Source: Bacteroides sp.
GTDB taxonomy: Bacteria; Bacteroidota; Bacteroidia; Bacteroidales; Bacteroidaceae
NCBI GenBank assembly: GCA_030151885.1
Contig: JASLCG010000106.1
Coordinates: 1 to 62,490 of the forward strand
Direction of reading: 5' to 3'
DNA length: 62,490 nt
The notes below the pieces were generated by a model that did not search any database, was not told where the DNA came from, and worked only from the letters and a program-made list of their open reading frames with translations. Below, one piece after another: positions 1-8,334 of this stretch. A program made the translations under genes and the position numbers. The stretch's first letter is position 1, and each line of letters opens with the position of its first letter.

Positions 1-65
1 CTGGGGCTCGAACCCAGGACCCCAACATTAAAAGTGTTGTGCTCTACCTACTGAGCTAGCGAATC
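1..65 (-). tRNA. tRNA-Lys (anticodon TTT), 3' end cut off by the window edge
   Basis: Read on the minus strand from 65, the sequence folds as a tRNA: 7-nt acceptor 5' strand (65-59), D arm GCTC..GAGC, anticodon stem CAACA/TGTTG around loop CTTTTAA (anticodon TTT, lysine), and T arm CTGGG-TTCGAGC-CCCAG. The 3' acceptor strand lies beyond base 1, so the gene is partial here. A promoter with both elements lies just upstream (92-121), so it is probably transcribed on its own. Confidence 0.95.
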
Positions 66-91
66 ATACCCTTACTGTGGTTAAGCGTGTG

Positions 92-121
92 CAAAGATAG
101 GTGTTTTTTATTTAGTTGCAA
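92..121 (-). promoter_or_regulatory. Bacteroidetes-type promoter of tRNA-Lys
   Basis: On the minus strand, -33 element TTG (121-119), a 19-nt spacer and -7 element TATCTTTG (99-92) match the Bacteroides consensus TTTG-N19-21-TAnnTTTG. Transcription would start near 85, about 20 nt before the mature 5' end. Confidence 0.7.
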
Positions 122-145
122 GTTTTGAAAAGGTTTATTTTAAAA

Positions 146-1357
146 TTATTTTTCATCAGTATCTTTTCCTTCCTGATTATCAGAGGTCTGATTGTTTAAA
201 TCTGTTTTGTTTATTTCCTTTTCTTCATACTCTTTTTTAATATCTAATAAATCTTTACATTCAATTTGCTCAAATATTTTTTCTTTATTAATGATAAATC
301 TTCTATAGTAAGAAAGAATTAGTGTTGTAAGAGGTAGTGCAATAATCATACCTAGCATCCCCATTAGAGATCCCCATATTGAAAGTGATAATAAGATAAT
401 AGCAGGGTTTAAACCTGTTATTTTACCCATGATCTTAGGGGTGAGGTAACTGTCTTGAATAAGTTGAACTATAGCAAAAACAGCCATAGCACTTCCAAAA
501 ATAACCCAAAAATTTCCTCCTGTATCAGCAGATTTAAGTATTGCTAATAATAATGTAGGAACAAATCCTACAATCTGAAGATAAGGTACCATATTTAAGG
601 CCCCTATAAAAAGACCTAACCCAATGGCTAAAGGAAAGTCAATAATTAAAAATCCCACACTAAATAGTACGCCTACACATGCGGCAACTAATGCTTGCCC
701 TCTGAAATACCTATTCATTCCTGTTTGAATGTCATATACAACTTTTTGAGTAAACTTTCTGTATTTAGTAGGTAGTAAATAAATCCATCCTTCTGCTAAT
801 GATTCATAGTCTATTAAAATAAACACTATATACAGTAGAATTAAAAAGAAAGTAAACAGATTTATCAGAAAGGATACAGATTCTGAGATTATAGACCAAA
901 GTTGTGGTAGAGCTTTTTGTAATGTATTTATAAAGGTTTGCTGATCTAATAGATTTGATATTGTATTAAAATCAACATAGTCTTTTACGAAGTTCTTTAA
1001 TCCATCAGGAATGTTACCTGTTGCTTGACCTCCACTTTTTACGTAATAGAAGATTAAATCTTTTACACGTCCTGCCTCAACGATTAGAGGAGGTACTAGA
1101 AAATAAAAAAGGAGTCCACTAATAAAAGTAATGGTAAATAATGCGCAGAAAATGGATATGCCTCGACTTTTTAGTCTAAGTTTGAATTGAAAAAATTTAA
1201 CTAGTGGATAGATCATGTAAGCTATAATCCATGCTATGAAAAAAGGTAACAATACGCTGCTTAATCTATTTAGCAGTGCTAGTGCTAGAATAATACCACT
1301 TATTGTTATCACTATCCGTATGAATCTATCAAATGTTATTTTTTTTCGGTTAGGCAT
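146..1357 (-). CDS. AI-2E family transporter (PerM/YdiK-type membrane protein)
   Basis: This 403-residue integral membrane protein has the AI-2E transporter family layout: two N-terminal transmembrane segments (about 14-34 and 38-55), a third near 66-90, a soluble central stretch, and a block of hydrophobic helices from about 155 to 365. It ends in a charged, probably disordered tail rich in Glu, Lys, Asp and Asn. Family members include permeases proposed for autoinducer-2 export and Na+/H+ antiporters, so the substrate cannot be assigned. The gene lies 16 nt downstream of thymidine kinase on the same strand and is probably cotranscribed with it. Confidence 0.85.
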   Translation of the reverse strand: MPNRKKITFDRFIRIVITISGIILALALLNRLSSVLLPFFIAWIIAYMIYPLVKFFQFKLRLKSRGISIFCALFTITFISGLLFYFLVPPLIVEAGRVKDLIFYYVKSGGQATGNIPDGLKNFVKDYVDFNTISNLLDQQTFINTLQKALPQLWSIISESVSFLINLFTFFLILLYIVFILIDYESLAEGWIYLLPTKYRKFTQKVVYDIQTGMNRYFRGQALVAACVGVLFSVGFLIIDFPLAIGLGLFIGALNMVPYLQIVGFVPTLLLAILKSADTGGNFWVIFGSAMAVFAIVQLIQDSYLTPKIMGKITGLNPAIILLSLSIWGSLMGMLGMIIALPLTTLILSYYRRFIINKEKIFEQIECKDLLDIKKEYEEKEINKTDLNNQTSDNQEGKDTDEK

Positions 1358-1373
1358 ATTGTTTGTAATTATA

Positions 1374-1970
1374 TTATTTACTTGTTCCTTCTTTTATTGC
1401 TTTCTGATAGCATTTTCTGCAAAGAGGTTCGTACTGCTCTGTTTCGCCAAGTAAAACTTGCTTTTGGCACTTAACAGTTCGATGCGAATGTAAGGCTAAG
1501 TTTCCACATTGTACACATATTGCATGTACTTTAGATACTTCATCTGCTATTGCACAAAGTTGAGGCATTGGTCCGAATGGATTTCCTTTAAAATCCATAT
1601 CTAAACCTGCTATTATAACTCTAACCCCACTATTAGCTAGTGTGTTACATACAGATACTAATTCTTTATCAAAGAACTGCGCTTCGTCAATGCCTACAAC
1701 ATCAACATCTGATGCTAAAAGAAGGATGCTTGCAGAAGATTCTACAGGGGTTGATAATATAGAATTGCTATCATGCGAAACAACATTCTGTTCAGAATAC
1801 CGAGTGTCTATGCAAGGTTTAAAAATTTCTACTGTTTGTTTAGCGAATTTAGCTCGCTTTAGTCTGCGAATAAGTTCTTCTGTTTTACCAGAAAACATAG
1901 AGCCACAAATAACTTCTATTCGGCCAAATCGCTTAGTTTCAAGTGTTTGATTTTCAGAAAATAGTACCAT
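1374..1970 (-). CDS. tdk: Thymidine kinase (type II)
   Basis: The enzyme phosphorylates thymidine to dTMP with ATP in pyrimidine salvage. It has the type II signature: a P-loop GSMFSGKT at residues 23-30, an Asp-Glu motif in VVGIDEAQFF around 92-100, and a structural zinc site made of Cys152, Cys155, Cys184 and Cys187. The 198-residue length is normal for the family. It is the first gene of a minus-strand pair with the AI-2E transporter and is transcribed divergently from the acidic protein at 2080. A -7 box (TATTTTTG, 2002-1995 on the minus strand) lies 25 nt upstream of the start. Confidence 0.95.
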   Translation of the reverse strand: MVLFSENQTLETKRFGRIEVICGSMFSGKTEELIRRLKRAKFAKQTVEIFKPCIDTRYSEQNVVSHDSNSILSTPVESSASILLLASDVDVVGIDEAQFFDKELVSVCNTLANSGVRVIIAGLDMDFKGNPFGPMPQLCAIADEVSKVHAICVQCGNLALHSHRTVKCQKQVLLGETEQYEPLCRKCYQKAIKEGTSK

Positions 1971-1994
1971 GGGTTATTTTAGTGTTTTACAATA

Positions 1995-2051
1995 CAAAAA
2001 TAATACTTTTGTTTGCTATACCTTGTAATTGATTATTTATTTCTACATTTG
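1995..2051. promoter_or_regulatory. Divergent promoter region between tdk and the acidic protein gene
   Basis: On the minus strand, TATTTTTG (2002-1995) fits the -7 box for tdk. On the plus strand, TTG at 2023-2025, an 18-nt spacer and TACATTTG at 2044-2051 fit a promoter for the gene starting at 2080. This is motif matching only. Confidence 0.5.
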
Positions 2052-2079
2052 TAACAAAGGTATAACGATTAAATAGTAG

Positions 2080-2766
2080 ATGAAAAATATTCTAAACGAT
2101 ATAGAGTTAGATTTTTATGAATTGAAATGTTTTTTGGACTTTATAGAGGAAAAACCTCAAGATAAAAAACTTCAAAAAATAGCTCTTAGGGCATTGAATA
2201 ACTTGTCTTTACGTGTAACTGATTTGAAAGCTGACTTCGAATCCAAGTATAATGACGAAGTTGTTGATAACTTTTCGAAAAAAAATTTAAAAGCAACAAA
2301 AATAACACCATCTGATAACAATATACAAGAAGAAACTTCTTATATTATTTCTTCTAATTTAGATGAAATATCAGAGGAAAAAGAAGCTGTTGTAGAAAAT
2401 AAAGTACTGGAGGCCTCTGAATATCCAGAAGATATGCCAGACTTACCATGTATAGATTCTGAACAAAATGACTTTGAGGATATCGAAGATACAGTAGTAG
2501 CTACTTCGGAAACTACTACTGTTGTAGAGCCACACAAAAACCATAAAGAGGCAATGTACAATATGTTGAGTCTAAATGATGTGTTCTATTACACCAGAGA
2601 GTTATTTGATGGAGATGGTGATGTTTTAAGAGAACAAATAAACAATTTAGAAAATTGTAAAACTTATGAAGAGGCTCACTTGTATGTAATTGAAAAAATA
2701 TCATCGAATGTTGACTCTGAGGCATTCAAAAGTTTAGATGATTTTTTGAAAAAATACTTTAATTAA
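2080..2766 (+). CDS. Acidic two-part hypothetical protein
   Basis: I do not recognise a named domain in this 228-residue cytoplasmic protein. Residues 1-65 look helical and charged, about 75-155 form an acidic, Ser/Thr/Glu-rich linker that is probably disordered, and 157-228 form a second compact part beginning with SLNDVFYYTRELF. There is no signal peptide or transmembrane segment. The architecture suggests a scaffold or regulator with two small folded ends, but that is inference. It starts a plus-strand run with rsmI (7-nt gap) and the coiled-coil lipoprotein. Confidence 0.75.
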   Translation: MKNILNDIELDFYELKCFLDFIEEKPQDKKLQKIALRALNNLSLRVTDLKADFESKYNDEVVDNFSKKNLKATKITPSDNNIQEETSYIISSNLDEISEEKEAVVENKVLEASEYPEDMPDLPCIDSEQNDFEDIEDTVVATSETTTVVEPHKNHKEAMYNMLSLNDVFYYTRELFDGDGDVLREQINNLENCKTYEEAHLYVIEKISSNVDSEAFKSLDDFLKKYFN

Positions 2767-2773
2767 ATAAAGT

Positions 2774-3451
2774 ATGGGTATATTATATGTAATACCTACT
2801 CCAGTAGGTAATTTAGAAGATATTACGCTAAGAGCTTTACGTATATTGAAGGAGGTTGATTTAATTTTAGCAGAAGATACAAGAACATCAAGTGTTCTTT
2901 TAAATCATTATGAAATTAAAAATTCTTTACAATCTCACCATAAATATAATGAACATAAAACATTGTCTAATGTTATAAATATGTTAAAAGCTGGTTCAAA
3001 TATTGCTTTAATTTCCGATGCAGGAACTCCGGCAATTTCAGATCCAGGATTCTTAGTTGTAAGAGAATGTGTTAAAGAAGGAATTGAAGTACAGTGCTTG
3101 CCAGGGGCTACAGCTATGATTCCAGCTGTTGTCGTTTCTGGTTTACCAAATGATCGATTCTGTTTTGAAGGGTTTTTACCGCAAAAAAAAGGTCGTATGA
3201 CTCGTTTGAAAGAGTTGGTAGAAGAGCATAGAACAATGATTTTTTATGAATCTCCTTATAGAGTAGTAAAAACTCTAACACAATTTAGCGAATATATGGG
3301 AGCTGATAGAGAAGTAGCTGTTTGTCGTGAAATATCTAAGCTACATGAAGAAGCTGTAAGAGGTTCGTTAGAAGAGGTAATAAAACATTTTACTGAGACT
3401 CCACCTAAGGGTGAAATTGTTATTGTATTAGCAGGAGCCCAGACTAAATAA
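2774..3451 (+). CDS. rsmI: 16S rRNA (cytidine(1402)-2'-O)-methyltransferase
   Basis: RsmI uses S-adenosylmethionine to 2'-O-methylate C1402 in the decoding centre of 16S rRNA. The tetrapyrrole-methylase fold signatures are present: IPTPVGN at residues 7-13, LAEDTRTS at 32-39 and SDAGTPAISDPG at about 81-92. At 225 residues it lacks the longer C-terminal extension of some proteobacterial homologs. The start follows the previous stop by 7 nt, indicating cotranscription. Confidence 0.95.
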   Translation: MGILYVIPTPVGNLEDITLRALRILKEVDLILAEDTRTSSVLLNHYEIKNSLQSHHKYNEHKTLSNVINMLKAGSNIALISDAGTPAISDPGFLVVRECVKEGIEVQCLPGATAMIPAVVVSGLPNDRFCFEGFLPQKKGRMTRLKELVEEHRTMIFYESPYRVVKTLTQFSEYMGADREVAVCREISKLHEEAVRGSLEEVIKHFTETPPKGEIVIVLAGAQTK

Positions 3452-3481
3452 AAGAATGTAAAATATTAAATTTTAGAACTT

Positions 3482-4357
3482 ATGAAAAAATACTTAACCT
3501 TAGCACTTGTTAGTATAGTATTATTAAGTGCATGTAACTTAGGAAATAAAAATAAGCTTAAGGCTGAAAATGAAGCTTTACAAATTGAAATGGCTCAAAA
3601 AGACAAAGAACTTGAGGAATTTTGGGCAACATTTAATGAAATTCAAGAAGGATTTCATCAAATAAATTTAGCAGAAGATCGTGTAGACTTACAACGTGGT
3701 TCTGTTAATGAAGGTAGTCCAGCTTCAGTTCGCGAGAAAATAAAGGTTGATTTAGAATTTATCTCTAAGACAATGGAGGAAAATAAAAATCAAATAGAAA
3801 AATTAGAGGCTTTAGTTAAGAGAAGTAAAGGTAACTCTACTCAATTAACTAAAACATTACAGAACTTAAAAAAGGAGCTACAAGAAAAAACAAATAGAAT
3901 AAGTGAATTACAAACAGAGTTAGCATCTAAAAATATTCGTATCCAAGAGTTAGATGCAGCTGTAAGTAATCTTAGTGCAGATGTTGAGGCTTTAGCTGAG
4001 GCTAATGATGCTAAAGCAGCAGCAGTAGAAGAGCAAGATCGTCTTTTAAATAGAGCTTGGTTTGTATTTGGAACAAAGTCTGAACTAAAAGAACAAAAGA
4101 TTTTGACTGGTGGTGGAATGTTTAAGTCAAAAGAAGTTTTAGCTGATACGGATTATAATAAAGACTACTTTTCCGAAATAGATATTAGAACTACTAAAGT
4201 GATTGAGCTTTTTTCAAAATCGGCTAAGTTATTAACTACACATCCAGCTGGATCATATACATTAGATAAAAACACTAAAGGAGAGTTTGTATTGACAATT
4301 ACAAATGCTAATGAATTCTGGAGTGTAACTCGTTACTTGGTGATTTTAGTTAAGTAA
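3482..4357 (+). CDS. Coiled-coil lipoprotein of unknown function
   Basis: The N-terminus is a lipoprotein signal ending LLSAC, with Cys18 as the predicted lipidated residue. Residues about 22-190 are heptad-rich and Glu/Lys/Gln-rich, indicating a long coiled coil. The C-terminal 100 residues form a compact domain with the segment LNRAWFVFGTKSELKE. The protein is therefore probably envelope-anchored with a periplasmic or surface coiled-coil stalk. I do not recognise a characterised family. It is 30 nt downstream of rsmI and is followed by a clear terminator. Confidence 0.8.
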   Translation: MKKYLTLALVSIVLLSACNLGNKNKLKAENEALQIEMAQKDKELEEFWATFNEIQEGFHQINLAEDRVDLQRGSVNEGSPASVREKIKVDLEFISKTMEENKNQIEKLEALVKRSKGNSTQLTKTLQNLKKELQEKTNRISELQTELASKNIRIQELDAAVSNLSADVEALAEANDAKAAAVEEQDRLLNRAWFVFGTKSELKEQKILTGGGMFKSKEVLADTDYNKDYFSEIDIRTTKVIELFSKSAKLLTTHPAGSYTLDKNTKGEFVLTITNANEFWSVTRYLVILVK

Positions 4358-4380
4358 ATATTAATAATATATATTATAGA

Positions 4381-4414
4381 AGAGCTGTACCTTTTAAGAT
4401 ACAGCTCTTTTTAT
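4381..4414 (+). terminator. Intrinsic terminator after the coiled-coil lipoprotein
   Basis: A 9-bp stem AGAGCTGTA (4381-4389) pairs with TACAGCTCT (4400-4408) and is followed by a T-rich run. It closes the 2080-4357 unit only 8 nt before the next ORF. Confidence 0.8.
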
Positions 4415-4421
4415 TTAAGCT

Positions 4422-5117
4422 ATGAAGAAATATAAAGCAGTTTTTTTAGATTTGGATGATACGCTATGGGCGTGTAACGAGAATACAATGGAGGCTTTCG
4501 AAGAGGTGTATAATCAGTTTGATTTATCGAGGTATTTCCCTTCGTTTATAGAGTTTAGTGCTATTTACTTTCCGTACAATGAACAAATGTGGCATTTATA
4601 TAATTTGGGAAAGATTGGCAAGGAGGAGTTGAACATACGCCGATTTAGTTATCCTTTTAATAAGGTAGGAATTAATGATGAGGTATTTATAAAGGAGTTT
4701 ATGGAGACTTACTTTGAGCTAATTCCAACAAAATCGAAATTAGTGACAGGTGCCAAAGAATTATTAGATTATTTAGCTCCTAAATACCCGTTGTATATAC
4801 TATCTAATGGCTTTACAGAAATGCAGTATATAAAAATGCGCTCTGGAGGTATAGAAAAGTATTTTTCGGGGGTGTTTTTATCTGATGAAATAGGTGTCAA
4901 TAAACCCGATAGAAAAATATTTGAGTATGCTCTATCAAAAGCTGGATTTGAAAGAGATGAAGTAATTATGATTGGAGATAATATACTGACAGATATCCAA
5001 GGAGCTGCTAATGCAGGTATAGATCAGGTTTATTTCAACCCTTCAAAAAAAGAACTTGCAGACTTTTCTCCTACATACCATATTAATGAACTTTTTCAAA
5101 TTAAGGATATAATATAA
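4422..5117 (+). CDS. YjjG-family noncanonical pyrimidine nucleotidase (HAD hydrolase)
   Basis: This 231-residue haloacid dehalogenase-fold phosphatase has all four HAD motifs: nucleophile and acid/base Asp10 and Asp12 in FLDLDDT, motif II LSNGF near 127, the motif III Lys in VNKPDRKIF near 160, and the metal-binding GDNILTD at about 185-191. The helical cap between motifs I and II fits the YjjG subfamily, which hydrolyses pyrimidine nucleoside 5'-monophosphates, including damaged bases. Substrate assignment rests on family resemblance. The start is only 13 nt after the preceding terminator stem, so its own promoter would have to overlap that region. Confidence 0.85.
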   Translation: MKKYKAVFLDLDDTLWACNENTMEAFEEVYNQFDLSRYFPSFIEFSAIYFPYNEQMWHLYNLGKIGKEELNIRRFSYPFNKVGINDEVFIKEFMETYFELIPTKSKLVTGAKELLDYLAPKYPLYILSNGFTEMQYIKMRSGGIEKYFSGVFLSDEIGVNKPDRKIFEYALSKAGFERDEVIMIGDNILTDIQGAANAGIDQVYFNPSKKELADFSPTYHINELFQIKDII

Positions 5118-5140
5118 ATAAAATTTAAATTGTTAATTCA

Positions 5141-5173
5141 ATGGCTGCTTATAAATGAGTAGCCATTTTTTTG
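5141..5173 (+). terminator. Intrinsic terminator after the YjjG-like gene
   Basis: A 9-bp stem with one G-U pair (ATGGCTGCT at 5141-5149 with AGTAGCCAT at 5158-5166) is followed by seven T residues. Confidence 0.8.
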
Positions 5174-5309
5174 CTTTACTATCTATAATCTGCCGATTTA
5201 TAAGGTTAGAGAGTTATTTAATGACATATAGTTTGTAGTATTCGGTAATCTTCTGTCATATAGCATAAATATTTATTTAAAATACATAGCTTAATTAATC
5301 TTTTTATAT

Positions 5310-5317
5310 TAATTTTG
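5310..5317 (+). promoter_or_regulatory. Candidate -7 promoter element for the first SusC/SusD pair
   Basis: TAATTTTG matches TAnnTTTG and lies 59 nt before the SusC start. No good -33 TTTG is seen at the expected spacing. The resulting 5' leader would be about 55 nt. Confidence 0.45.
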
Positions 5318-5376
5318 TTGAAAATATATTAACGATAGAGTTCGTGTTTTTTAAGTAGAATTTCAAGTTAAAATTT

Positions 5377-8322
5377 ATGTTAAGAAAAATGATTGTAATG
5401 CTAGCTTTACTCTTTGTTGGAGTAGGGTTAACATTTGCACAGACTAAGTCCGTTAGTGGGACTGTTTTATCTGATGAAGATGGACTCCCTATTATTGGCG
5501 CTAGTGTGTTAATTAAAGGTACAACAATGGGTACAGTTACCGATATTGATGGTAATTTTACACTTGCAAATGTGCCAAGTACAGCTAAAACTTTAGTGAT
5601 TTCTTATTTAGGAATGAAGAGCCAAGAAGTTGGTATTCAGGCTAAAGTACGTGTTGTGTTATTGCCCGATACAGAGCTACTAGATGAAGTCGTTGTAGTG
5701 GGCTATGGAACAGCTAAAAAAGTAGGAACAGTTGTAGGTGCTTTAGCTAAAGTTGGTTCTGAGAAAATAGAATCAAAACCAGCTGCTAATGCTATGGATG
5801 CGTTACAAGGTCAAGTACCAGGTCTTCAGGTTTTAACAGGGTCGGGAGAACCAGGTTCTACTCCCTCTGTTCAATTAAGAGGTGTTGGGTCACTAACTGC
5901 TGGTAATGCTCCTTTATATGTATTAGATGGTGCACCTGTTAGTGCTAGTGTTATGATTATGATGAATCCTAACGACTTTGAGAGCGTAACTGTTTTAAAA
6001 GATGCTTCTGCTACTTCTATTTATGGTTCTCGTGCTGCTAATGGTGTTATTTACATTACTACAAAGAAGGGTAAAATGGGAGAAAAAGCTATTGTTACAC
6101 TGTCAAGTAGCTTTGGTCAGAGTAGTTTAGCTCGTAGAATAGGAAACCCAATGAATGCTCAACAACTTCTAGATTATCAGTTAAGCCATAAAGTGATAAA
6201 GCAAGATGTTTATGATGCGCACATGGCAAATGGATTTGATACTAACTGGGAGAGATATTTCTTTAAAAGGAATGCTCCAATAAGACAATCGAACATTTCT
6301 GTTCAAGGAGCTTCTGAAAAAATACGTTATTATGTTTCAGGTTCTTATTTTAATCAAGATGGATTAACTCCAAACTCAGGTTACAAAAGATATACTTTTA
6401 GAACTAACCTTGATGCAACTGTTAATGACTGGTTAAAAATAGGAGCTAATATTGGAGCTTCTTATGATAAATCGTTATCAGCTTTGTTTACAAAACAAGG
6501 TTCAAACAACTCTAACGGTGGTGTTTTAGGTACATTATTTAATCAACCATATTTTAATCCATACGATAAAAATGGTAATAAGTTAGACTATATTCCATCA
6601 ATGAATAGATATAGTCCTGAGTATTTGGCTAAAGTTCAACCTTCAAAGTCGAATCAAGCTCAAGTAAACAGTACTGCTTATGTTCAGCTTAATCCTATTG
6701 AAGGGCTTGTATTACGCTCACAGTTTGGTATTGAAGCATACGACTATAGATTTACATATAAAGTGTTACCTTCTTGGGAGGCTAGACAAGATATAGGTAT
6801 GGCCGAAGAGAGGTTCTCTAGAAGAGTACAGCTTTCTATTACAAACACAGCAGAGTATAAGTTTGCTATCAATAAAGAAAATAACTTTACTGTATTAGTA
6901 GGGCAAGAAGGTATTAAAAATGATTATGACGCTTTTAGATCAAGAACTAAAGGTCAAGATGATGATAGACTGCTAACTCTAGGAACAGGTACATCAGCAG
7001 ACTTCTTAGGAGCTAATAGCCAATCTAAAACAGCATTTGCTTTTTTATCTTATTTTGGCCGAATTGATTACTCTTTAAAAGATAAATACTTTGCAGATTT
7101 CTCTGTACGTCACGATAGATCTTCTCGTTTCCCAAGTAATAGAAGAGGGTCAACATTTTATTCGGGTGGTCTTCTATGGGATATGAAGCAAGAAAATTTC
7201 TTAAGATCTGTTACTCCTATAACTTCTTTAAAAGTAAAAGGAAGTGTTGGTTCAACGGGTAACTCCTCAATAGGTGACTATGATTACTTGTCATTAACGA
7301 ACACTGGTTCTTATGGAGCTCAAAGTGCTTGGACAATAAATAATCCTGGTAATGATAAGCTTGGTTGGGAAACTCAGATTGTAACAAACTTAGGGTTTGA
7401 TGTAACTTTCTTGAAAAAATATAATTTGGAATTTACCTACTATAGAAGAAAAACAAAGGATATGTTAATGGATGTTCCTAAACCATTCACATCTGGATTT
7501 TCTATATATACAGAAAACGTAGGTGCTATGCTAAACTCAGGAGTTGAGATATCTGTTAATCTAGAGTTATTTAGAAATAAAGATTGGTATGTTGGCTTCC
7601 GTACAAATTATGCATACAATAAAAATAAAATTACTAAGTTATTCTCAGGGTTAGATGAATGGCCAATGCCTAATAAAAGCTTAATCTATAGAGTAGGTAG
7701 CCCTGTAGAGTTTTATATGCCTGTATTTAAAGGTGTAAATCCAGATAATGGAAAACAACAATGGGCTATACCTGGCACTAATGAGGTTACTGAAAGTGTA
7801 GGACTTATTGGAAGTGGTGCACTTCATCAGTCTACAGGTAAAAAATCTTATGCTCCACATATGGGGGGCTTTAGTTTAGAAGCTTCTTATAAAGGGTTAG
7901 CATTCACTGCAGACTTTGCATGGGTAGCAGGTAAATACATGGTAAATAATGATAGGTATTTCTCTGAAAACCCATTCCAATTTAGAAATGAGAATCAATC
8001 AAAGGCTATATTAAAAGAGTGGAAAGAGCCAGGAGATGTTACTAGTATTCCAAAATATGGTGAAATTCGTCAATTTGACACACACTTATTAGAAAATGCA
8101 TCTTTCTTACGTCTTAAAAATATTGGGTTAGCATATAATCTTCCTAAATCATTGCTTGATAAAACTCACTTCTTTAGAAGTGTAAAGTTTATGATCAATG
8201 CACGTAACATTTTAACAGCAACAGCATATAAGGGTGCAGATCCAGAATTGAATTCAAATATTTCAATGGGTGCATATCCTAATACTAAACAGGTTACTTT
8301 TGGTGCTGAAATAACTTTTTAA
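5377..8322 (+). CDS. SusC/RagA family TonB-dependent outer-membrane transporter, pair 1
   Basis: This 981-residue protein has a signal peptide ending ..LTFAQ near residue 22, then a carboxypeptidase-regulatory-like domain (about 25-100, with SGTVLSDEDGLPIIGAS and the ISYLGMKS end). A TonB-box-like segment (DEVVVVGYGTAKK, about 104-116), the plug domain (GQVPGLQVLTGSGEPG; SIYGSRAANGVIYITTKKG) and a C-terminal 22-strand barrel follow. There is no N-terminal STN signalling domain, so it is not itself an anti-sigma transducer. It imports an unknown large nutrient in complex with SusD. The SusD gene follows by 12 nt. No glycosidase or sulfatase is nearby to suggest the substrate. Confidence 0.95.
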   Translation: MLRKMIVMLALLFVGVGLTFAQTKSVSGTVLSDEDGLPIIGASVLIKGTTMGTVTDIDGNFTLANVPSTAKTLVISYLGMKSQEVGIQAKVRVVLLPDTELLDEVVVVGYGTAKKVGTVVGALAKVGSEKIESKPAANAMDALQGQVPGLQVLTGSGEPGSTPSVQLRGVGSLTAGNAPLYVLDGAPVSASVMIMMNPNDFESVTVLKDASATSIYGSRAANGVIYITTKKGKMGEKAIVTLSSSFGQSSLARRIGNPMNAQQLLDYQLSHKVIKQDVYDAHMANGFDTNWERYFFKRNAPIRQSNISVQGASEKIRYYVSGSYFNQDGLTPNSGYKRYTFRTNLDATVNDWLKIGANIGASYDKSLSALFTKQGSNNSNGGVLGTLFNQPYFNPYDKNGNKLDYIPSMNRYSPEYLAKVQPSKSNQAQVNSTAYVQLNPIEGLVLRSQFGIEAYDYRFTYKVLPSWEARQDIGMAEERFSRRVQLSITNTAEYKFAINKENNFTVLVGQEGIKNDYDAFRSRTKGQDDDRLLTLGTGTSADFLGANSQSKTAFAFLSYFGRIDYSLKDKYFADFSVRHDRSSRFPSNRRGSTFYSGGLLWDMKQENFLRSVTPITSLKVKGSVGSTGNSSIGDYDYLSLTNTGSYGAQSAWTINNPGNDKLGWETQIVTNLGFDVTFLKKYNLEFTYYRRKTKDMLMDVPKPFTSGFSIYTENVGAMLNSGVEISVNLELFRNKDWYVGFRTNYAYNKNKITKLFSGLDEWPMPNKSLIYRVGSPVEFYMPVFKGVNPDNGKQQWAIPGTNEVTESVGLIGSGALHQSTGKKSYAPHMGGFSLEASYKGLAFTADFAWVAGKYMVNNDRYFSENPFQFRNENQSKAILKEWKEPGDVTSIPKYGEIRQFDTHLLENASFLRLKNIGLAYNLPKSLLDKTHFFRSVKFMINARNILTATAYKGADPELNSNISMGAYPNTKQVTFGAEITF

Positions 8323-8334
8323 GCTAATATAGAT

